Source: Bactericera cockerelli
Taxonomy: Eukaryota > Arthropoda > Insecta > Hemiptera > Triozidae
Direction of reading: 5' to 3'
Length of the DNA: 64,000 nt
Assembly: GCA_024516035.1 (NCBI GenBank)
Contig: CM044959.1
Span: 29,436,189-29,500,188, forward strand
Part shown: piece by piece, positions 59,850 through 64,000 of the stretch
How positions within the stretch are numbered: position 1 is the first letter of the stretch
Layout of the letters: every line of letters begins with the position of its first letter
Translations under genes and position numbers: made by a program
The notes under the pieces: model-generated
What the model was told of the DNA's origin: nothing
What the model saw: the letters and a program-made list of their open reading frames with translations, nothing else
Databases searched by the model: none

Positions 59850-62200
59850 GCTTCATGAGAATCTAATTATTCGCTCACCTTGCTTTGGGGCTGTTTTCTT
59901 TCTGAAAAGGGAAAACCCGTTTTAAAATGTCAAATTCAATGCATCCTCAAAGTTAAAAAAAAGCAAAGAAGTGCACGGTTTTTTAAAAAAAATCCATACA
60001 TTTTTGTGGATAAAGAAAAATTTTTTAAACACTTTAGGGAACATTTTCGGAAAAAAATTCCCCCTTTTTTTTAATTAATTTTACTCTTCAGGGATATAGA
60101 TTTAAAAAATTTTTTGAAAATTTAAAAAAACGGCAACTGAGCCAGATTAATTAAAAAAGGGTAGCCCCCCATCTCATAAAGTCAATAAAAAAGGGGGCCT
60201 CCCAAGGGGTAAAATTTCTCACCAACAAATACCGTTTTTTTTTTTTTATTTAATTCAAATTTTTCAATCAAATACATACAAGAAAAAAATCTTATTTAAA
60301 ATAAATTTTTCGAAATAAATTATTTTTATATTATTAATTAATAGAATTTTCCCTTCATAGGGGAATTCCTAGCCTGAGCTTCTTTAAGAGACAGGTTTTT
60401 CAATTTTTCTTGTAGAATTCAATCACTTGTTTACTATTGGCTTCTTTCCCTTCCGCGATCAACTGTTTCGTTAAGATTTAAAAATTTGGCCTTAAATTTC
60501 TCAAAAAATTCACTTTCTTCACTTGTTTCACTTCTTCAGTTTCTTTTTCATTTTTCCCTTCGTCTTCAAATTTTTTTCTTCCCCATATTTTACATCACTT
60601 CCCCTCATTATCCATATCAATTTCTTCAATTCTTCTGACTAATTGTATAAAATTTCCCCTAAAATTTTTTTTAAAAATTCTATGGGGAAATTTTATGAAT
60701 TTTTTCTGATTTTAACTTAAAAACCTCTTTTAAAAATTTTTTTACATAAATACTTTTTATGTTTTTTTTCAATTTTTTTGAAAATTTTAGCATCAACTTC
60801 CGTAACCCTTTTTTCATCTAAATTCCTTTTCATTTTAAATTCTTCTGTTTCTTTATTTTTTTTCTTCGATGTTCCCCTTTTCCCCTCACTTCTTTTTTTT
60901 TTCAATGTTATTGCTTTGTCTGTATTTATACCGTATAGGAATTTCACCTTTAGGGTTTTCCAACCTATTAAATTTTATTGATATTTCAAAAGAATACCTG
61001 TTTTTTTTTTCAATGATGCTAGCTTCCCCCATTATATACAGCTAGCTCTATGCTGTTCTTCTTAAAAAAAAGGGTTTATTTGCTATTTAGGGTTTTTTCA
61101 TTTAAACTTTTTTTTTGGGGCAGAAAAAATTCATTTATGGGGGACTTTCACTATTTAAAATCAATTTTCATTTCTTTCTTTCTAATTCTCTTCTTTCAAC
61201 TAAATTTTTCATTTGATCGAGTAATCCTTTACTGAATTCACTCTTTTTTCACCATGGTATATTGTATTTGTTTTTCCTGGGGGGGGGCATTTTTTCACAC
61301 CATTTAAACCAAACTTTTTCTGTATTTTTTTTTTTCAAAAATTTAGATAATCATTTTTCCCAGTTATCAACAACTTATTCTCAATTTTTTGGTTTCTGTA
61401 CTTCACGAATCTTCAAGCTGAGGACAGATTCTGTTTTGAGTGCTACTATCACAATAAAAAGTTATTTTTTAATTAAAAATTTTTTTTTCTTTTTTTATGG
61501 TTTTGCTTTTATCCCCTTTTCCTTTTCCCTGATCTCGCCTTTCAATAATATCTAATACTTTTTTTTTTCTCCCCTTTCCTTTTTTTTTTTCTTCCGTACT
61601 TATATCTCATCATCGCTTCTCACTATTCAAATTCCCTTCCTAACCCCTTTTAAAATTTTTGCGACCAGGTTTTTTCGCCTTTAAACCGTTGGGGAAAATT
61701 TCCCCTTTCCTTACATTCCGACTTACACCATCTTTTTAAAATTGCCCTTTTTGGGGTTTTTTTGCAAAATTTACTTCCATCTTAATTTTTTTCAACAATT
61801 ATCAATTTTTTCGTTTAACAATTCCCACACATTTTTTATCATAGCTGAACAGTTCGGGGAAAATTTTACTTGAACTAAAATTAAATCTCATTAATAAACC
61901 TTTGCTTTTAATTTTTATCTTTAAAGACTTATTACTTCCTCCAAATTTATTCAAAGGCCTTTTTGGAAAAACCCGCAATTAAAAATTTCATTAAATACAC
62001 AAAAAACGGGGCCAATTCACTCACTAATACAAGATATTGCCAATCCAAAAATACAAAGCAGCTGGAATTTTTAAAAAAAGACTTTTGACAATTCAAACCA
62101 AACCACTGTAATGAAGAAAAAAAGTTTTTGATTTAGTACAATAATATTTTTCTAAAAAGGGGGGGAAAAACATATTCATAAACATAGGCCAATTTTTGAA
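59850..62200. other. Homopolymer-rich, probably poor-consensus region
   Basis: Runs of 4-12 identical bases (A, T, and even G and C) follow each other at a density unlike any other part of the window, right after an assembly gap. Frames here (Lys- or Phe-rich, e.g. 60717-60947 and 61050-61555) reflect this. The minus strand keeps hints of a Lys/Glu-rich coding sequence broken by length changes. I read it as consensus error over a real repeat, or a decayed element. Confidence 0.55.
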
Positions 62201-62201
62201 C

Positions 62202-62393
62202 TTTTTTTTTTTTTTTTTTTAAAGTATGGCCCGGGGAAACCGCTTTCCCCTCACTTAGGGGACTAACCTTTACATCCATCCATTCCGGGAAAAAAGAATT
62301 TCGGTCAAAAAATTTTTTGCTGGGGCCGGGGTTTGAACCCGCAATTTTCGATCAGTAACCAATGATCTTAACCCATGAGCAACGGAGGTTGGC
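62202..62393 (-). repeat. tRNA-derived SINE, third family, minus strand
   Basis: The reverse strand reads GCCAACCTCCGTTGCTCATG, GGTTAAGATCATTGG, B box GGGTTCAAACC, GGAATGGATGG, and ends in a 19-base A-run (T 62202-62220). It matches the copy at 29021-29200 in order. Confidence 0.75.
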
Positions 62394-62428
62394 TGACAAG
62401 TATTACTTCCGATAATATCATGTACCCA

Positions 62429-62520
62429 GTGGCGGCTCGTCGGGTGAAGACACTGAAGACATTTTCACCTAATTTTGAACAGTAAAAACACTACTCATAA
62501 TCCCTTGAACATGGCACAAT
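62429..62520. mobile_element. hAT-like element end, partner not found
   Basis: CAGTGGCGGCTCGTC is a typical hAT terminal sequence. GTGAAGACACTGAAGAC and the inverse-like GTCTTCAGTTTG at about 62645 follow. I found no second end or 8-bp duplication. Confidence 0.4.
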
Positions 62521-64000
62521 TGATACAACTCAAAGAAAAAAAAAAAAAAAAAAGAGTAAGCTTTGTGTAAAATAATCAATGCTGCATAACATTTCATGTT
62601 ATTTTCCAAGGGAGAACACCAAAGGTGAAGACAATTCCCAATTGTCTTCAGTTTGTCCTTGAATCAACCAATCAGAGTTGAGTATTTCCAAGTAGGTATC
62701 ATGAAATATTAGGCAAGAACTATATCTATGTAATATGCTACTGAGACAGTTCTTCAGTTGTATTCATTTACATTATCTACACGACCTCATACAAATGTCA
62801 CGAAGCCGCATACCATGTGCGATGTCATGTTTTTGATATTAACATTGTTGCCATAGCATTATGCCAGACCTAGGGAACCAGTCAACGATTTAGCCTCCCA
62901 TATCTAGCACAATCTTTGTAATATTAAAAAAAAAAAATAATAATAATAATAACGTAGGCCGTTAGGAAAGCAGGATTTTGTGTCAGTAATTTTGGATATT
63001 TTTTCTCATTTTTTGGGTTCTAGTTTTGTACATAGTTCCTAAACGATAGCCGATACCAATAAATTTTAACTACTTATGTATCTTGTCAACTATAGTCTTA
63101 AAAAGGACATCTCGATTGAAGTCAAATCTCGGAAATAATTTATTTAATTTGTGGGTACCGAAATTGAGCCAAATAAGATAATCTGGTATCTACCTAGTTG
63201 TTCCAAGAAGTTTTTAAATAGGGACAATGGTGGTCCTGTTTAAGATCCTGACTATGGAACCACTTTAAAAAAAATCATAAATTAGACGTGTTGAAATGAA
63301 ATTCTCAAAGAAAATTCTGTTCAGGCGGTGTAGTATTATTTTTTAAAATAAATAAATAACGTCTTACATGATTTGAGGGATTTCTTTAAATTTAAAATAT
63401 AGCTCTTGAAGTTTGTATAAATTTAGCTAGAATTAACTTGGGCAACATTGTATCTCTTATCTTTGGAATGTAAACAAAACTTGTGCACTTTTTAAATTTT
63501 ATTAGATTATTTTCAAAATCTTTTCAACGGTAATCAAGTGACTTTTAATTGGTGTAACTAGTTAATAAAGTTATTTCCCATATTTGATACAGGATAGAAA
63601 CATTATTCCTACCTGATCTGACCTGTGCTTTTCCCATAATAAGTTGAATATGAAGTACTATTTTACTTCTTTCAGTGTCAGAAATAACATTATAATTATG
63701 CAGGTTGCAGTAGGTAAGCACACAGCTTCCCGTGAAGTACTTAAATTATAAGGCAAAAATCTGTGTTTTTCATAAATAATAGTCATTTAAACATCAATGT
63801 AACACAAATTTAAGTTGATTTTATATTTGTAGTAAGTATTTTTTTCTTAGATTTATTTTGTAATCTGGTGGTGGTTTTTTCTTCCAGTTTTGGATTGTAA
63901 TTTTTAGTCTTCAACTAATTTTTCTTTCCTTCCCATTCTAACCCCTCTTAAAATGTTGTACCTACCAAATCTACTGAGTATAATCCTAATATTTTTATTT
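62521..64000. other. Intergenic, no gene seen
   Basis: AT-rich and unremarkable, with an A/AAT-rich run at about 62924-62952. Confidence 0.45.

Overview
This window is non-coding-looking, AT-rich eukaryotic genomic DNA dominated by transposable elements. It comes from a draft assembly, shown by two 100-base N gaps at 14169 and 59339. Spliced genes, tRNA- and 5S-derived SINEs, an R2/R4-type LINE and the frequent TAGGTA/GTACCTAC words suggest an insect, perhaps a hemipteran. That identification is an inference only; no host gene is securely recognised.

The main feature is a probably complete autonomous CACTA (EnSpm)-like DNA transposon of about 9.5 kb at 20791-30292. Its ends are inverted (CACGCT...AGCGTG) and it has a 2-bp GA target duplication. 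Both ends carry large subterminal repeat fields: a 64-bp array, a 33-bp array of near-palindromes, about 160-bp units on the right, and a 36-bp perfect palindrome with two TGACGTCA sites. It has two genes on the minus strand. One is a four-exon gene for a 605-aa protein, which I assembled from splice signals; it begins with a SAM-like domain. The other is an unbroken 814-aa transposase with zinc-finger motifs and candidate catalytic residues D292, D386 and E635. The genes are 62 bp apart and seem to share one poly(A) signal. A pogo-like MITE and a 5S-derived SINE lie inside introns of the first gene and leave its reading frame intact.

Region by region: 1-236 is a 5S-derived SINE. A 5'-truncated LINE with a restriction-like endonuclease lies at 2606-4196 (minus strand). 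From 4.2 to 20.8 kb there are tRNA-type SINEs, a nested 5S SINE, a hAT MITE with a perfect 8-bp target duplication (15491-15641), an 851-bp fold-back element (17775-18625), and two weak candidate host exons (5448-5659 and 16485-16806). The CACTA-like element fills 20.8-30.3 kb. From 30 to 49 kb there are SINE fragments, a 125-bp tandem array, a full-length 5S SINE with a perfect target duplication (39424-39685), a hairpin MITE and a tandem pair of ~650-bp repeats. A 2.7-kb DNA transposon at 49334-52051 is inserted in the middle of a tRNA SINE. From 59.4 to 62.2 kb the sequence has an abnormal excess of homopolymers and is probably poor consensus; 62.4-64 kb is unremarkable.

The only genes that clearly work together are the two in the CACTA-like element. 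Everything else is repeat debris or unidentified.
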